Of a stretch of DNA of 64,000 nt, positions 63,957 to 64,000 are shown one piece after another. The notes beneath the pieces were generated by a model. It was not told where the DNA came from. It saw only the letters and a program-made list of their open reading frames with translations, and did no database searches. Numbering within the stretch: the stretch's first letter is position 1; each line of letters begins with the position of its first letter. This stretch comes from CAWBOV01 sp963790525 (lineage in GTDB: Bacteria; Actinomycetota; Actinomycetes; Mycobacteriales; Jatrophihabitantaceae). The position numbers and the translations under genes were made by a program. The DNA lies in the NCBI GenBank assembly GCA_963790525.1, contig CAWBOV010000004.1:124001-188000 (forward strand), given 5' to 3'.

Positions 63957-64000
63957 TCAGAGCACGGCCCCCGGGTTGAGGATCCCGTCGGGGTCGAGCG
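63957..64000 (-). CDS. FAD-linked oxidase, C-terminal end only
   Basis: The last 14 codons of a minus-strand gene: LDPDGILNPGAVL and a stop at 63957-63959. LDPxGILNPG is the standard C-terminus of GlcD/FAD_oxidase_C enzymes such as glycolate or D-lactate dehydrogenase. The rest lies outside the window, so substrate is unknown. Confidence 0.75.
   Translation of the reverse strand, partial: LDPDGILNPGAVL

Overview
The window is a continuous stretch of a high-GC actinobacterial chromosome covering the translation and transcription core region. The evidence is GC-rich codon usage, many GTG/TTG starts, the tRNA-Trp-secE-nusG-rplKA order, a HadAB pair behind rpmG, a complete mce lipid-import operon and a mycobacterial-type RpoB. 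It looks like an actinomycete outside Mycobacterium proper (Frankiales, Nakamurellales, Geodermatophilales or Pseudonocardiales are plausible), but genus cannot be read from the sequence.

Layout. 1-2.3 kb: htpX end, a frame-broken rfbA, and yajQ. 2.3-4.0 kb: tRNA-Tyr, tRNA-Thr, tRNA-Met, rpmG, hadA, hadB. 4.0-8.7 kb: an M1-peptidase lipoprotein, an APC permease, and a convergent aspartate aminotransferase. 8.8-11.5 kb: tRNA-Trp, secE, nusG, rplK, rplA. 11.7-17.0 kb: a four-gene accessory operon (cytoplasmic subtilase, ECF sigma factor, small beta-domain protein, TPR-CHAT caspase-like protease) that separates rplKA from rplJL. 17.0-18.4 kb: L10 leader, rplJ, rplL. 18.6-30.0 kb: mceG ATPase, yrbEA, yrbEB, mceA-F and two Mce-associated membrane proteins, separating rplJL from rpoBC. 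30.4-37.9 kb: rpoB, rpoC. 38.1-39.9 kb: a SorC-type regulator overlapping an APH-like kinase. 40.2-62.4 kb: rpsL, rpsG, fusA, tuf, then the S10, spc and alpha gene clusters from rpsJ to rplQ with secY, adk, map, infA and rpoA in the usual order. 62.5-64 kb: truA, then on the minus strand a small serine hydrolase and the last codons of an FAD-linked oxidase.

How it works together. Most genes build ribosomes, RNA polymerase and the Sec channel. The accessory inserts add envelope lipid traffic (mce), type II fatty-acid dehydration (hadAB), and a probable signalling or proteolysis module (subtilase/sigma/CHAT).

Quality warning. At least eleven genes, including fusA, rplA and rplV, carry frameshifts that are almost all single-base insertions clustered in certain stretches, while the 7.5 kb of rpoBC has none. 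These are more likely base-calling errors than decay, and gene ends here are given for the restored genes. Several ribosomal proteins (L10, L4, S3, L17) carry unusual Ala/Glu/Pro/Val-rich tails, some built from DNA repeats. Confidence is high for the housekeeping genes and moderate for the accessory cassette's function.
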